Positions 11,745-25,353 are shown, counted from the stretch's first letter. The stretch is 64,000 bases of DNA from Dipteris shenzhenensis (GCA_047967505.1 CM106540.1); one strand, 5' to 3'. The notes: generated from the sequence alone by a model not told the origin. Program-made: numbers and translations.

Positions 11745-12240
11745 GTTGTATCCTATATGAGAGGGAAAAGCAAGAGGGGAAAAGCACCTGTAGGAGGGAA
11801 AAGAGTTATTGTAGGAGAAGGCAAAGTAAGAGGGGACAGAGAAACTATTAGACAGAAAAGAGCACCTGAAGGCATAGAGCAAGAGAAGAAAGAGCAGGCG
11901 GAGGTAGAGCATGAGGGGACAGAGTAGGAGGAGGCAAAGAAATAGGGCAAAGAGCAAGAGAGAGTAGACCAGCTAAAGGAGGTGTTGCAACCCAAATTTT
12001 GAAAAATGGAGGGAGAGGACAGTTGGACTAGAGCACAGGAGAAGAGAAAGAGAAAGAGGGGGCAGAGCTATAGTAGGGTACAAGACAAAAGAAATTCATC
12101 CAAAAGGGCCCATAATGGAGGGAGAGGATAGTTGGACCAGAGTAGAGGAGCAGAGAAAGAGGGGGTAGACTTGTAGTCCCTTGCAGTACACTAAAGGAGA
12201 ATAAAAATTCACTCAAAAGGGCCCACAGACCCTTGAATGA
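11745..12240. repeat. Purine-rich tract containing a 110-bp tandem duplication
   Basis: The plus strand is GA-rich for 500 bp ('gagggaaaagcaagagggg' style). Within it, a segment starting 'atggagggagaggacagttgg' minus its last base and ending 'aaaagggcccata' is present twice, at about 12005-12112 and 12115-12222, with substitutions and small indels. The reverse strand therefore gives artefactual Ser/Leu/Phe-rich frames. Confidence 0.65.
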
Positions 12241-13560
12241 GATTTGGGGTTGATCTGGGGTAGGTGCACATAGGAGGAGGGTCAATCATGGGTTAAGAGA
12301 AGGGGATGATGGTTTGGGTGGTCCCCCAATGTAAGAGGAATAGCTAATATGGGATCTCTATATGCCTGCCATCCCTCCACCTCAACATACCATTGCCCCA
12401 CACAAATGATCACGTTCATTGGTACACCTCAAATCCCTCTCTAATCCCCCCTTTTGAGATCCCATTCCTCCCCTAATGTATGGAGGCTTCTGACGGCAAC
12501 AACTAGAGTCCATGACACTGACTTCGTAATTGTGCTTACGTGAGTCAATAGCACAACCTACTTCTATAATAAAAGCTAGTTATAGAACTCATAACCTGAT
12601 CGAGACTCCTCTAAGATATATGGGACTAAATATACCAAGAGGACTCTGGCCCAAATGACCTATAGGATGGCATATATACACGTGGAAAAAAACTAATAAG
12701 CATGTCTTTCATGTGAATAAACTTGACATGACTCAAAGGAGATAGGAAAGGAAGAGAATGAACACATGCCAGAAGAGAGAATATGAAGAGCTTCCCTAAA
12801 GCATAAATATGAAGAGCTTCCCTAAATCATGATAGAGACATGCATCAACATAACTATAAATGTAACATAGCAGAGAGTAGCATAGAAGAGCAAGCAAGCC
12901 ACAAATTGAAAGGAAAAAGGCAAGCAATCTACCTCTCTCCCCATCTTTTACTTTATGCTTGTCTTAATGACTTTTTTTTTCATTATTCCATACATGCCTG
13001 TCTAAACTACTTTTATTTTCCTTATATGCTTCTATTAATAACTAATTTTTTCATCCTTTTGTGAAATACAAAGAGGAGAAGAGGAGATTTTAGGTGAGCA
13101 AGCTATCCTTTTCTCTTTCTCCATCTATCTCCCTTGCATCCCACTTTCTCTATCTTCTTCTTTCATTCTTTCATGAGAAGAGAAGAAGAGAAAAGGAGTA
13201 AAAGAGAAAGGATATGACTTTTTTGACTACTTTACATAAAAATAGAAAAGTAGAAGAGATTGGAGAGATAGGGGAGATGAAAAGTTTGGACTTTACCTTT
13301 TCTACAAAACCTACATTCTCTTTTGAGAAGAAAATGATGGATCACCTACACAAAACTTATAAAAACTCAAGCCAAAATCCAAATCCTCTTGAATAGAAAG
13401 TAGAAGCCTTAGAAACAAGATATCATGATGATTTAATGCACCTAGAATGTAAAAAGTGAAGGGAGGAGGGGGTTTTGGGTTTAAAGCTATAGCTCCAAGC
13501 TCATTTCTCCTTCAAAGGGAATTGGAAGAGGGTAGGAATAAGTGAGTGGTGTTGTAGGGG
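12241..13560. other. Spacer, nothing recognised
   Basis: AT-rich with scattered purine tracts. No coding frame with recognisable similarity, no RNA gene and no clear repeat. Confidence 0.4.
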
Positions 13561-13564
13561 GAAA

Positions 13565-13581
13565 GGGGGGGGGGGGGGGGG
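13565..13581. repeat. Poly-G run (17 bases)
   Basis: An uninterrupted homopolymer, read directly. The exact length is the kind of thing sequencing often gets wrong. Confidence 0.7.
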
Positions 13582-15550
13582 AGAAAGTATTTCAATAGTG
13601 CATAAAGTTGAAGAAAGCAAGGGAAGGAGGAGCTCTCAAAAGATGAAAATAAAAACTAAATGTTGGATTTGTGTTTTGGTTTTTCTCACTAAAATCCATT
13701 GGGATTTTCATTGGATATTTTAGGTAATCCATTGATATTTTCATCTCGGTATACCCATTAAAAAAAACTGATAGATATATCGATTGATGGAGCATGTGCT
13801 CTATTTTTTGTGTTTTAAGGTGCTTGATGGGAGGGTATGAACTCAATTTACTTCCATGTCAAGGTCTCAAAGTAGCACAATGTGTGAGAAATGATGTGAC
13901 TAAAGAGGGGCATAGGTAACTTGAAAAGGATTTTGGCTGTATTAGGGACAATGGTGGTATAAAATTTGTAAATAAAGTCATGTTATAAGGGAGTAAATGA
14001 GAGATAGAAGGGCCCTTATTGGTCATGCAAGTATTGGGTATGTTGTGTTCAATTATAGAGCTATTTATATTGCCATCATGTAAAAATCTCCAACATAATA
14101 GAAGAAATATTCTATTATTCCACTATCATGATGTTCTCTTTTCTCTTTCCACTTGTTTCAAGCAATTGTGTTTAACCGTCTTGAATTTAATGCTTTGTCC
14201 ATTTTTTGCAACCATCGTAGCACATGCTTCCCATTGACATGCAATTGGCAATCTAGAAATGACAATTTGCCTCACAACACACAAAATGAATGCAACTTAC
14301 AATTACATGTCAAATTAATTTGTTAATCACTTTTCATAATTGACATAGAGCTATCTTACATGGTTCATACATTCAAGCCATCAAGAGCTACTTTACAGAT
14401 ACTTTAGCTTTCTAGACTATTCTAGAGCTTACTTTTACAACCAAATATTGTGTGACAAGTCACATGCCATGTTTATTAGCATTGCCTAGGAACTCTAGAA
14501 TGGATAATTGGATGTTCCTTTTGGAAAATTCCATGTGTAGTTCTTTAAAAAATAACCTCCAATATTTATGCATTGGTATGGTCATACCATACGTATATGC
14601 ATTTGATAGTCATGAATCTTGCTGGGACCGTTGTTAGTAATGTCCATGTTGTGGAAAGTTATCATAAGGGTGAACCATCATTTCTAACTTGGGGCATGTA
14701 CATTTCCCAATAGCACATGTGTCTAACAATTTCACATTAATAGTCTTATAACTTATGTATTTATGTCCGCTAATCATGATACTTTGTAGAGCATTTTTTT
14801 AAAGTAAGGCCGATGCACTTTCAAATGTTTGTAAGTATCAAACATCGCTTGTATTGTGGGATAGGTGCCTTTTCTCATCTTTTGCCATGAATGTTGCAAG
14901 AGCTACAAATAGTGCATTATTATGCTCGTACCATATGTGTATGTGTCTAATGGTCATAAAAACTTTGTAGTCCAGCCTAGATAATGTGGACCAAATTTTC
15001 CCTACACTAGTTGATGAATAAGTAGAAGAACTAGAAGTGAAAGAGAGTCCCTCTTTGTAGGGCAGGTGTTAACCCTAGGGTTAAAAGAACAATAAAGTGT
15101 TCCATTTGTGTCTAATGAAGCATCCATTTTACATCAAGACCTTGGATTACAAAAATAATTGTATTTTGAGGCTAGAATGAGAAAGACTAAAAGTTCTTAC
15201 CATATGCTTTAAATGGAGAGTGGAGGATTGAAATCATTACTGCATGCTTTTCATAGAGAGAAAATACTTATCCCATGCTTTGCATACATCAATGATGGTG
15301 GATTTAAGGCTTCAAGATTCCGAGTAGAAGTTCATCTTATTCTAAGGCAAACAAGGCATTTCTTTCTAAATACTCAGAGAATTATGCAGTCCTAGAGCAA
15401 CTAATTGGGAGGAACATGGGATGTGAGGTCTCATATTCAAAGTCGATCAAGATCATGCTAAAAACTTGAATATGGAATCTGAGGGTAGGTTTAAAAGTGT
15501 CGGCTCAATCCACGAGCATTGGATTGCACATGTTGGGCATGAACAAGATG
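13582..15550. other. Spacer, nothing recognised
   Basis: AT-rich. Short phrases recur in diverged form (a 'gtaccatatgtgtatgtgtctaatggtcat'-like phrase near 14580 and 14935), suggesting old repeats, but no element can be delimited. Confidence 0.35.
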
Positions 15551-15663
15551 AACCAATGGGAAGAGGAGATAGGGAGGCTAAAGAGGAAGTTATAGAAGAA
15601 AATTTGAACCCATGGGAAGAGGAGATAGGGAGGCTAAAGAGGAAGTTAAAGAAGAAAATTTGA
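15551..15663. repeat. Near-perfect 57-bp tandem duplication
   Basis: The segment beginning 'caatgggaagaggagatagg' occurs at 15551-15607 and again at 15608-15663, with about three differences. The open frame over it is a consequence of the duplication and is not supported as a gene. Confidence 0.75.
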
Positions 15664-15829
15664 TTGTAAAATATGACAGGGAACTCAAGGAGAGTGCTAA
15701 ATCCATGGCAGGATAGGCACAATCCTAGGCATATCGGGCACACACTAATGTGTACCAAGTGTGAGAGTACCCCACTTTCATTTACATTTCTTTGCACCTA
15801 CTCATCATTGGGTTAAGTTCCACCAAGTT

Positions 15830-16060
15830 TAAAGCCAAAATGCTTCTAAAAACAAGTGGATGCTACCAGTTGGATTTACACATTCCAAAAATAGTCATCT
15901 TGGCTTGGTGAACACAATGTTGACTTAGGCAAATGGATTGCCCCTCGCTTTGCTTAAATCATTTCTTTTTTCTACACTTGATCATTGACACAATTCATTG
16001 CTCATCTTTTCTTATTATGCTATTGAAACCCTTTGTTTAAGGTGATGAACATTAACCCCA
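15830..16060. repeat. Dispersed repeat A, copy 1
   Basis: It shares ordered words with 20690-20930, including 'ggcaaatggattgcccctcg/tt' and 'tgctattgaaaccctttgt' or its 'ccattcatt' variant, with a 'tttcttc...acact' stretch between them. A second repeat (B) behaves the same way: 16800-17080 matches 20290-20560 ('tattcaagaaaatg', 'ttcttatattactttgaaaa', 'ggcaatacaactcgct'-like words). The two repeats flank the decayed gypsy segment, so they may be LTR pieces, but the order (A then B on the left, B then A on the right) does not fit one simple element. Confidence 0.45.
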
Positions 16061-17180
16061 ACTATCATTTCATTCATGTTCTCATATGGCTTAGATATCT
16101 CACTATTGTGTTGTGTGCCTCCTCTTACGGTTTTTTTTCGATCAGGGTACTAGAGGTTTGCCACACTTGTGAATCTATGTTGCCTCTACTTTTGAGTTCT
16201 TGTGCATTTAGTAGTATTGGTACTTTATGATCTTTAGGTATACAATGATGTTTGTGGACTTGAAATCTTTTAATCTTGTCTAGCAATGTGGTTTGGTGCC
16301 ACTTCCCAATCTTCTTCACCTTCACAATTTGTATCCAGATTGCTCTTCGCCATGCATGTTTGATATTCATAGAATGATGAGGGAGATTGATGTTACCAAT
16401 TCTCTCATTTGCACATTGTAGTGCCCAAATTGATGCACATATGAGCATGCTCTACTATCAGATTCATGGGGGGATAGGTTTCTTTCTTTGGAAATTTTCT
16501 CAAGCTCAACCTTTGTGAGATCAACTACTTGGAATCACTCTTGTTCCATCCATTTTTAGATTCATCTTGTTCCAAAAATTTCTTAATTCATTGCTACTTA
16601 AGAAATACTTCATGGACAAGTTCAATTGCCTTCATTTTATTTTTCCCTTCCCTTGGATGTGCCTTGTGCTTATGGATGTCTTCTCAATGGGGAGTCAACG
16701 GGGTGGTCTTGACCATTGAGATTGTTGCGATCCCTAGTAACGTTGCTTAAAATTTTATATGAATTGGGAGATTTGTTCATCTAATAATGATGTTGTGATT
16801 CATATTCATTCTAGGTGTTGGTAGGAGGATTGTCATTTCTATATTACTAACTATGAGTCAATGGGAAGCACATGTTATGATTATTATAAATGAATGGGTG
16901 AATCATCAAATGAAAGACAAGTAAACACAATTTCTTTGAGAAAATGGAAAGAGACAAGAGTACTCAAGAAAATGGAATGAGAGATATTTCTTATATTACT
17001 TTGAAAAGTATTGTATGATGGCAATACAACTCGCTCTTCAACCAAACATAACAAGCCCACTACTTGAAATAGCCACAATGGCATTGGCTAAATAGTCAAA
17101 TGGAAATCCATCAAAGGCAATGTGGGTTCACAAGTACTTCCCAACAAATTCCTTGAGTGAGAGCCCAACAACTCTCTATA

Positions 17181-17860
17181 GAGTACAAGGATGTATTTGC
17201 ATGGGCATACACAAAGTTAAAGGGGAACCATCAAATTTGATGCAACAATAAATCCATGTGACTTTGGATGGAAATCCAATTTGGTAGCAAAGCCTAAAAG
17301 ATGAACCCCAACTATGCCTAGTTGGTAAAGGACAAAACAGATTATCTAGTGCCTAAGGGCATGGTTGATCTATGAGTTGGATAGACGAAATTAGTTGTTT
17401 TGTAATTTTATCAAATAATAACTAAGAGTTTGTGTGGAGTATAAAAAGCTCAATGAAAGACCATCCCCATTGAGGCATTTTTCATGGATGCATACATTGG
17501 ATACATCCAACAAATTGGCTAAAGAAGGGTGAGAAAAGACATCCTTCATCACCAAATAGAAGCATACTTGATCAAAATAATTCCATTCAAGCTATCACAT
17601 GGAAAAATCATTAGTCATAATTTAAGCTTCATGGTGGAAACCTTCCAAGGACACATCAATAAATTCTTCACAATATTATTGGATGATTTTTATATCTATA
17701 AATTAGAATGCCTACATAAAATGTTCCAAAATTTTCAAAAGACATGAATCTACCTCAATCTATATAAATTTGTCTTCTCTACGTTCTCCACTGTCTTGCT
17801 AGAGCACATGATTTCAAGAAAAGGCATCATGAACCAAAATACCAAAATTGATGCCAACCA
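17181..17860 (+). pseudogene. Ty3-gypsy reverse transcriptase remnant
   Basis: Plus-strand blocks in the order expected for a plant Ty3-gypsy polymerase, separated by stops and frameshifts: EYKDVFAWAYTKLKG (17181), then MNPNYA, then VCVEYKKLNE (about 17430; cf. the RVCVDYRKLN motif), then LLDDFYIYK (about 17677; corresponds to the catalytic YxDD/FVDD region), then NLYKFVFSTF...HMISRKGI (about 17760-17830; cf. the KCxFxxxxxxxLGHxVSxxGI block). It is a dead copy. Upstream gag/protease and downstream RNase H/integrase are not clearly visible. Confidence 0.6.
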
Positions 17861-20280
17861 GGTAGAGGAAATTGCAAAGAGAAAAGAAAGTGAAGGCCAA
17901 CAAGTCGAAGAGTATTGACATCCAGCCTCCCCAAGAATAAAGTTGGTGATCGGCAGCCATCAATGGCTACGTCTCATAGCACTATAGGATTCCAAGAGCT
18001 CCAATGGAGCCACATTTTTGATTGAGCACTGGAAACGAAAACCATTGGCAGGTATGACCTGGCCACAAAGAGATTCCAAGTCAAAGGAAAGAAGATAACA
18101 ATTAGCAAAGACAAAGTATATGCAACCTTCAAGCAACCAATGCAAGTCAATTACTCCCAAGGGTCTCCTATGGTACATGTGATGACCTCTTCCCAGAGGG
18201 GGCCTAGCTACAAGGCTATGGATATCACAAGCAAAGCAATGAGACTCAAAAGTGAGTAATATCTTTTGTCTCTGCTTTGAAAAAAATTTCTTGAAGGCTC
18301 AAGGTGTTTGTGCAAAATATTTAGAGGCAACTACATGAGCATAGTTCAACCAGGCAAAGATTTAATTTTTCAAATCAAAGACTAGGTGGAGAAGCTCAAG
18401 GTGAGAAAGTAAAAATTGTGTCATGTGGGAGCACATCTATGCCTTCTTACATGAAGGGAACTTGATAGATAAATATTTGACAACACTTACCGAGGCCTCA
18501 AGAACTGGCAACTAGTTGAGTAGCAACTGCAGCAGCAACCCAAGTAGCCATAGCCATAGCAATAACAACCCTTCTAAGAAAGTCTAATAAGAGCATCAAG
18601 AGAACCATGCAAGGTAGATAAGCCCACATTGGAAGAGTAGGGGAAAGAAAGAGGTACCCATTAAAATATTTCCAAATAGGCTGATGGAAGCCCTATGCAA
18701 AACCCCTGCATACCCTACCATGAATCAGTTCAAAAAAGTCAACATTAAAAGATGTTACTATGAGTATGGCAAATCATAAGAAAGGATATCAATGTCTTAT
18801 GCCACATCCAAGAGAACTTCAAGCCTCCGAGCATAGCAGAGTTTTGGGCACCCCAGGAAAAGGAAGAGAAGGAATGACCCCAAGCTACATGCACAACCTT
18901 GCAGATTGAGAAGGCAAGATGGTACCTAGAAGGAGCACAAGAAATCAAAGTTGAAGAGCTCAAGCCTTTCACCAATTGAAGAAGCATAGCATGAAGTCAA
19001 CTAAAGGCAGTTAAAAAAGAAATGAAGAATATGAATCATGTAAACAAGAAGAAGCCACAATGACAAAAGAGTCAAAAGAGAGAATGTTGACTTGAAGGAT
19101 CACATCTAGATCTAAAATTCCAAGGCAACTAGGACATAGACAAAGTCCCAGTGTCATAAGGGGACCAAAATCCAAGCCAAGTTTTCTTCTAAAGCATAAA
19201 AAATATTTGAGGGGAAATTTTCAATACAAGGATGAGTCACAATTTAAAGTGGGGGAGCTTCTATAATTATTCATGACATCAATATATCCCTTCAAACCAT
19301 AATTATTGATGAAACCAATAGACCCCTCTGAAGTAAAGCCTAAAATAGATGATCTTGAATGAAGTTTGGGAAAGGCATCTTCTATGAAACCCCAAAAACC
19401 TCAACAATCAAGGCCACCCCCAAAAAGAAACATCCACATCCACAAGACACAACCAAGTAGGGGGGCAGTGACAACAAAGAAGGCAACCAAACCCACCCAA
19501 GAGTTGCTACTTGAGTAGCAACCAATGAATCAAGCAATTGAGGGATCAATAATGAAGTTGGATTGTTAACCTCATGAAGGCTGATCTCTAGGAATATCCA
19601 AAGAGCCAATGTCCCTTGCCTTGCAACCTAATAGTAGATTTTGAAAATGTGATGGGAAAGTACATCAAGTACTCTTCCTTTTTTGTATTATTGCTCTACT
19701 ATTGCAAAAAACTTTACACATGGGATTAGGCATTCTTACCCTCTCATCGAGCTCTCATACCAGGTATTTTATTCTTGTTTTCAGTCCTTCATTGCTATTG
19801 AATATGCGATGGGCTTTCAAACATATACTTTATGGATTGTAAAATTGAATTTTCCATGGAATATTTGCCTTTATGAGGTCAATGGGGATATTCTTCTAGC
19901 TTCTTGCCAAAATTCTCCTGATTTTCCTTGAGAAGACAAGTCTCAACTCTTTCGATCTTCCCCTCTTTGTACTCAATCTACCCACCCTCTTTAGTTTGCA
20001 TCTCCTCTTCACTCATAGTGTAGGGTGCACTAAGTTGAGCTTCCAATCCCACTATCCATACACCCCTCCATTGTTGACATCTTTTGATGGACAAGCTCTT
20101 GCATCCTCTGGTCCTGACACTCATTTATGAGTTGATCAACATATTTTGTTCCCGTTACTTCATTGGATCATCTACTGCAAACCACTTCATATCCTAGCAA
20201 GAGCTCCCAAAATTTTGATTACAAATTATGGCCAATGGAAAGATTTGTTTGTCTAGTCAATCTATCACATTTTGCATTTA
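17861..20280. other. Decayed retroelement interior with possible polypurine tract
   Basis: After the reverse transcriptase remnant the sequence has no clear conserved block. A purine stretch 'aaagtgggggag' at about 19247-19258 has the form of a Ty3-gypsy polypurine tract, which would place the start of a 3' LTR just after it. 'gcaacc..gagtagcaac'-type words recur near 18510 and 19505. No gene is supported. Confidence 0.3.
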
Positions 20281-20289
20281 TTTTTGGTA

Positions 20290-20930
20290 TCATGATGTAG
20301 ATTGCCATTTTTAGATTACCAAGTGTGAGTTAACAGGAAGGACGGCTAGGATGTTTGCAAAGCATTAAATGCAAGACAAGTCAAAACACTTGCTTAGGAT
20401 GAATGGAAAGAGAAAAGAGAAGTATTCAAGACAATGTAATGATAAAATGTTTCTTGTATATCTTTGGAAAGTTCTGTGTGATAGTAATACAAGCAGCTCT
20501 TTGGCAAAATGCAACACATTGATCCTTGCAGTAGCAATAAGAATGACCTTATCTATCTCTTGTTTACTCCATTATATACATGACCTTTTGATAGGGTGTG
20601 GTGGGTGGTACCACCCACCTTATCTATCTCTCATCAAGTTCATTATATGCATCCCCTTTTAACAGTGTGTGCTCGGTACCACCCACCTGTATTTACATTT
20701 CATCAATGGGGTAGGTGCTTCTAAGTCTAGTGCTGAAATTCTTTTGGACCCTACCATTCAGCTCAACAATGGTAATCTTGGTTTGTTGAACACTATTTTG
20801 ACTTGGGCAAATGGATTGCCCCTTGCTTTGCCCAAACCTTCTCTTCGGCTACACTAGTGCTCTTTGTCATTGTCTTTGTCTTTGTTCTTAGGTTTGCCTC
20901 TTGCTATTGAAACCATTCATTTAGGGGGTT
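20290..20930. repeat. Dispersed repeats B and A, right-hand copies
   Basis: 20290-20560 corresponds to 16800-17080 (repeat B) and 20690-20930 to 15830-16060 (repeat A). Between them lies a 'gtggtaccacccacc' word repeated at about 20605 and 20675. Divergence is high enough that the copies must be old. Candidate decayed LTR material of the gypsy-type element at 17.2-19.3 kb. Confidence 0.4.
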
Positions 20931-21119
20931 CAACAATCTAGGTAGCTTCAGTTATCGTCAACCACATAATGGTGGCTACATAAAAACTGAGCATGGTGGT
21001 CGATATGGGCTAGCAAGCTCGGTTGTAACTCTTATGTATGCCACCATGAACCTAGTCTAAAAAGTCTAAAATGCTACAAATCTCTAAGATAGATCTGTTA
21101 TGCAAAAAATTAGTCGTGG

Positions 21120-21500
21120 CCTATATTGTAACATGATTATATGTCATGAACAAGGCCTATGGCAACCTGCACATGTGCAACTAGCACTAGTCTATGGCAA
21201 CCGACACTAGTCTATGGAAACCTGTATTTATGCATCAAGAACTAGCATAGTACAAAAGATGGGCCAACATACTAGTCTATGGCAACCAACATTAGTTTAT
21301 GGCAATCTACACTTGTGCATCAAGAACCAACATGGCAGAAAAGATGGGCCAACATGCTAGTCTACGTGCCACCACGAGCCTACACAACACACATGTCCTA
21401 CATCAAGGACCAGCATGGTTGATGTGGGCCAACTAGTTGGTCTATGTGCCACGTGTCTTGCTTCAAGAACCAACATGATGGTCGAAATGGGTGCCACTTT
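21120..21500. repeat. Degenerate repeat of 'actagtctatggcaacc' and 'atcaagaaccaacatgg' words
   Basis: The phrases recur four to five times with variable spacing and substitutions. No coding signal. Probably an old tandem expansion. Confidence 0.55.
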
Positions 21501-22280
21501 GAGTTAGCAAAGTGATACATGTTATGCAATAAGAACTAGTGCAATTGTTGACATCACATGAGCCATCCAGCTAACCCATATGTGCCATTGTGAGCCTCTC
21601 ACGTGAAGGCTATTTAAAACAATAATGAGCATGCTTAACTAGCATGTGATAGATGGTGGCTAGTGAAAAAATGGGGTGCATTGAATGCAAGCACCTCACA
21701 ATTCCCCCCAAAGTGACAATCATCACCCCAAGAAAAAACCTAGTGAGCACAAATTGAGCACAAATTCAACCCCAACTTTGATATCTCACCCACCATTGGG
21801 ATGTGGCACGTCCCCAAAAAAGTTCCATGCCTTAAGAAGAAAGAAGATTATATGTAGATCAGATCCTCTTTCAAACTCCCATTCCCACTCACTTACATTC
21901 TTTGTATTATCTTCCGCTTTGACCTAGAGCTTCTTATATAATTTGACATGTCTTATGGAAGAGGAGAAAGATTCTATGGATAAATTTGCATCAAGCCTCT
22001 TTCTATTTTGACCTCTTCATATCTTTGAATCCACTTTTTCATGTTGTTGTTGTAGAGGATACAAAATCATCAATCTTATCCACCTTTCTTATAATCTTGA
22101 GCAAATTTAGGTACCACATCATCATTTTCTTGTTATGCCAAGTCAATGGCACACTAGGATCCATGCATGGAAGGAATTATGTACCAATGACTATTACACC
22201 AACCAATCTTTTGCCATACTTCCCTCAAGTCGTCATGCCTTTTGTCTCATAAAACCTTTTAGACAAAAGCATAGAATGAC
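21501..22280. other. Spacer, nothing recognised
   Basis: Short open frames only, with no domain or repeat signature that I can support. Confidence 0.35.
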
Positions 22281-22550
22281 TATGGACTATATTCTTGCAA
22301 TGAATACCTCAATATATGTAGCTGGATTTATCATAATGCTTGGGGGAAATTGTTTCTCAAGCATATAGATTTGATAGAGTCAATCCTAGCCTTATTAATG
22401 CTTGAGTATGGACTATTATTGCAATGGCTACCTCAACTAATATGAGTATAAGCAAGTGAAGTACTTGATTTGTCATAATGCTTGAGGAAAAAAGCAAGCA
22501 AGTAGATAGCTTTGGTGGAGTAAATCCAAGCTTTATCAATGCTTGATTAG
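22281..22550. repeat. Two diverged tandem copies of a 130-bp unit
   Basis: The words 'atggactattattgcaatg', 'tacctcaa', 'tttgtcataatgcttgagg' and 'gcttgat' appear in the same order in 22281-22400 and 22405-22550. Simple tandem duplication, diverged. Confidence 0.6.
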
Positions 22551-22799
22551 GACACCTCCTTTAAAGCAATCCATCTTTTTTGCATTCCAAAGTAATATTA
22601 CAACATTAGCCATTGGGTTCATATGAAGTTATTAAAAATAATGTTGAATGATGGATATATGGTAAGCATACCTAACTATGCCATGAATCATGTAGATGGA
22701 TTTTCAAACATCTTTAGGCAAGCATCCTTTCAGCAAAATTGAAGGATGAACAACAAGTCCAAAGAAATTCACAATATAATGATATATTACAATCAAATT

Positions 22800-23015
22800 T
22801 TGGATTAAAAGAAAAGGCTAGAGGTGTTAAGGATATTGTAATCACCAAGAAAGAAAGTATATGACAATACACCTATAAGAACATGCACCAATAATGGAAG
22901 AAAAAAGGATAGAGGCATTAAGGGTCTTCTTCTCCTCGAGCAAGAAATGATAAGACAAGCACACCCATAAAAACTTATGCCAATTATGAGACTTGAGGCT
23001 GTTAAGCCTTTTTTT
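22800..23015. repeat. Two diverged tandem copies of a 105-bp unit
   Basis: The unit runs 'aaaaggctagaggtgttaag', 'caagaaag', 'tgacaatacacctataa' and 'catgcaccaata'. A second copy follows immediately with about 20-25% difference. Confidence 0.6.
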
Positions 23016-24512
23016 AAATTTTAAAAGCACCCTTTAAGCAATACATTTGTTCCATTGGTGTTTTGAAAAGAGGCTATTCTTTCTTCACCATGGAAACCTC
23101 ACTCTTGGTCAAGATCGACCAATTATTGACTCGGCTTGTATATGAGCATGCTCATGCAGCATAACTTTGCATTCCTAATTTGGCCATCACTAGAGATAAA
23201 TTCCTCTTAGTGTGGCATCATTGTCTCTTGCAAGTTAATGTCATCATCATCGTTGTTGTGGAGAGGACGATATCACCAAAGACATCCTTGCGATTCTAGG
23301 GGGATCGCTACTTGAAAACACTATATATCACATGAGTTCAAAGGATATTATTATAACCCCTTATATGTAAATCGCAAGGCTTTAAATGACCCCTTTTCCT
23401 ATACAAACTTCTGGATTTTTTTCAACACCCCAATTTAAAAACACCTTCTATAAGTATATTCCTCTCTTTTTTTTAACTAAAAAATATATATATTTTTTAA
23501 ATCCCCTTAGTTGAACCCATGTGCTTGACTCTCTGAGATGTGAGTTGATACCCAGTATATGACACATAGCCCCTCACAAGACAAAACACACCCCTTGTGG
23601 CTATCTGATGAGACATTCCCCTCCATGCTAGTGGATAGCCACCTAATTGCCACTCCCACCGCGATAAAATGGTCTTGTCTTAGGCTTCTTGGATGGATGT
23701 CATTGCTACATCCCTTTGTTGGGGTCCTCTCAAAACTATTTTTTGGCTTTGCTCCAATTGTTCTTACTAACAAATTATGCCCTATGTAAACTAGCTCTCA
23801 CCACATCTTAGATTTTTTATTCATGGTGGGTCATCACCCCTTGGAAAGTTAAGTTAATTTTACTAAGAACTTTCCTTTGTGATGTTGCATGTAGCCTATA
23901 CACAAGTACCTACAGTAGAGCCTACACCGATGAGTAGCGATGCAAAGGGTGGGGATGATGAGGCTGAGAACCGAGCGCAAGGACAAGCCATCCTCTTAAA
24001 GGGGATGGGGGGTGAGGGCGAGGATGACCATGGTCCATGGTGGGGGAAGGAGGAGTGCTCTGCTTAGACTAGTGATTCCCCTTGTGAAGTAGTATGATTG
24101 TACATTTTTCTCGAATATGTTTGCATCCTTTTTTAGGACGAGAGTATCATTTTATATCCCCATTCAAGGGATTTTTGTAATGCATCTCGTCTTTTCCTTT
24201 ACTATGGTTGGATTTACATGCCAAAAGTGTTTAATAATATATCATACTTTCTATTCTCATCGTTTTGTATATCCTTGCACCTTTGAGCAACCAGCCAAAT
24301 AGTTAGGGTCATAAATAAAGGAAGGGATGGAGTACAGAACTAGAAATGGCATAAAAAATGCAAGTTCTATATTAGATACAACAACTTAACAATAGGAGGT
24401 TTGCGAGATATTCATAAAGTGACAATTTTCAATCATTGATGAGGATAGCTTCTTGTTATCCCATAGATCCTATTGGGCCTACAATAGTGTGCAATAATAA
24501 TATCATATCATT

Positions 24513-24550
<38 letters not shown>

Positions 24551-25200
24551 TGTTCAATATTGAAAAGCCCATGATAGTGTGTGTGTGTTCAAAGAATCAA
24601 TCAAAATACACTTGCTTCAAATAGGGTTTATATACAAATTTAAAGTTTTTCATGTTATTCCCTTATAATATAGTATAACCAGCGTGTACAAGAAAGTATG
24701 ATGTGTCCAATCATAAAACTATTTCAAAGGGATGCATGTGCTATCATATCCATTTTGTAATACACAACCCGCTTGCCTTGCCTGGCCTCTTAGTGCCCCA
24801 AGGAATGATGAGTGCACTTAAAAATTGATACATGTAGGGGGTGCGAAACAGTGTTCATAGTTTTTATTTAAAATTCAAGAAATCAAGGTCCTTGCATAAA
24901 ATTTGTACAAAGGTTTTGGGCAAAGGTCTGAAATAAGCGAAAACAAGTTATAGGTCTGAACGAAAATTTTTACAATGCATTGGACATTAGAGCTAGGGTT
25001 TTTCCTAGAACATGGGGAGGGTGAATGGTTATAAGGCGAAGGATGAAGTTGGTGGGGGAGGAAGGCAATGAGAAGTGGAAGGTGACGAGGGAACCAATTC
25101 TAGAAGAAAGCAAGATCATATATAAACAAGCACTATTCGTCAATTATTAAAAGACTAAACAAGCACTATTTCTGAAAAGAAGAGAGTACGAAGTCAAAGG
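23016..25200. other. Spacer with (TC)n microsatellite at 24513-24547
   Basis: No gene recognised. A short plus-strand frame at 23879-24067 has GC-richer, acidic codon content (SDAKGGDDEAENRAQG), but no family is recognised and it is probably a remnant. The (TC)n run at 24513-24547 is perfect over about 16 repeats. Confidence 0.4.
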
Positions 25201-25353
25201 GAACGTGGTGGCCGTTGGATGCGTGGATCGGACGGCAAGGGGAAAACCGACTTAAAACGTGAAAAGGCTACAGTATATTTAAACGCGAACACGGCAGGAA
25301 AGAAAGAAAGAAAGAAAAAATATATATAAATATAAATATATATCCGAGGGGTT

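Noticed and set aside
11742-11995. Minus-strand Ser/Leu/Phe-rich frames
   Set aside because: Complement of a purine-rich tract with no domain content.
18745-18800. Possible zinc knuckle (RCYYEYGKS)
   Set aside because: The spacing does not fit CX2CX4HX4C and a stop lies inside.
23507-23773. 88-codon minus-strand frame at 23.5-23.8 kb
   Set aside because: No recognisable family, no promoter or splice context, and an overlapping plus-strand frame of similar length.
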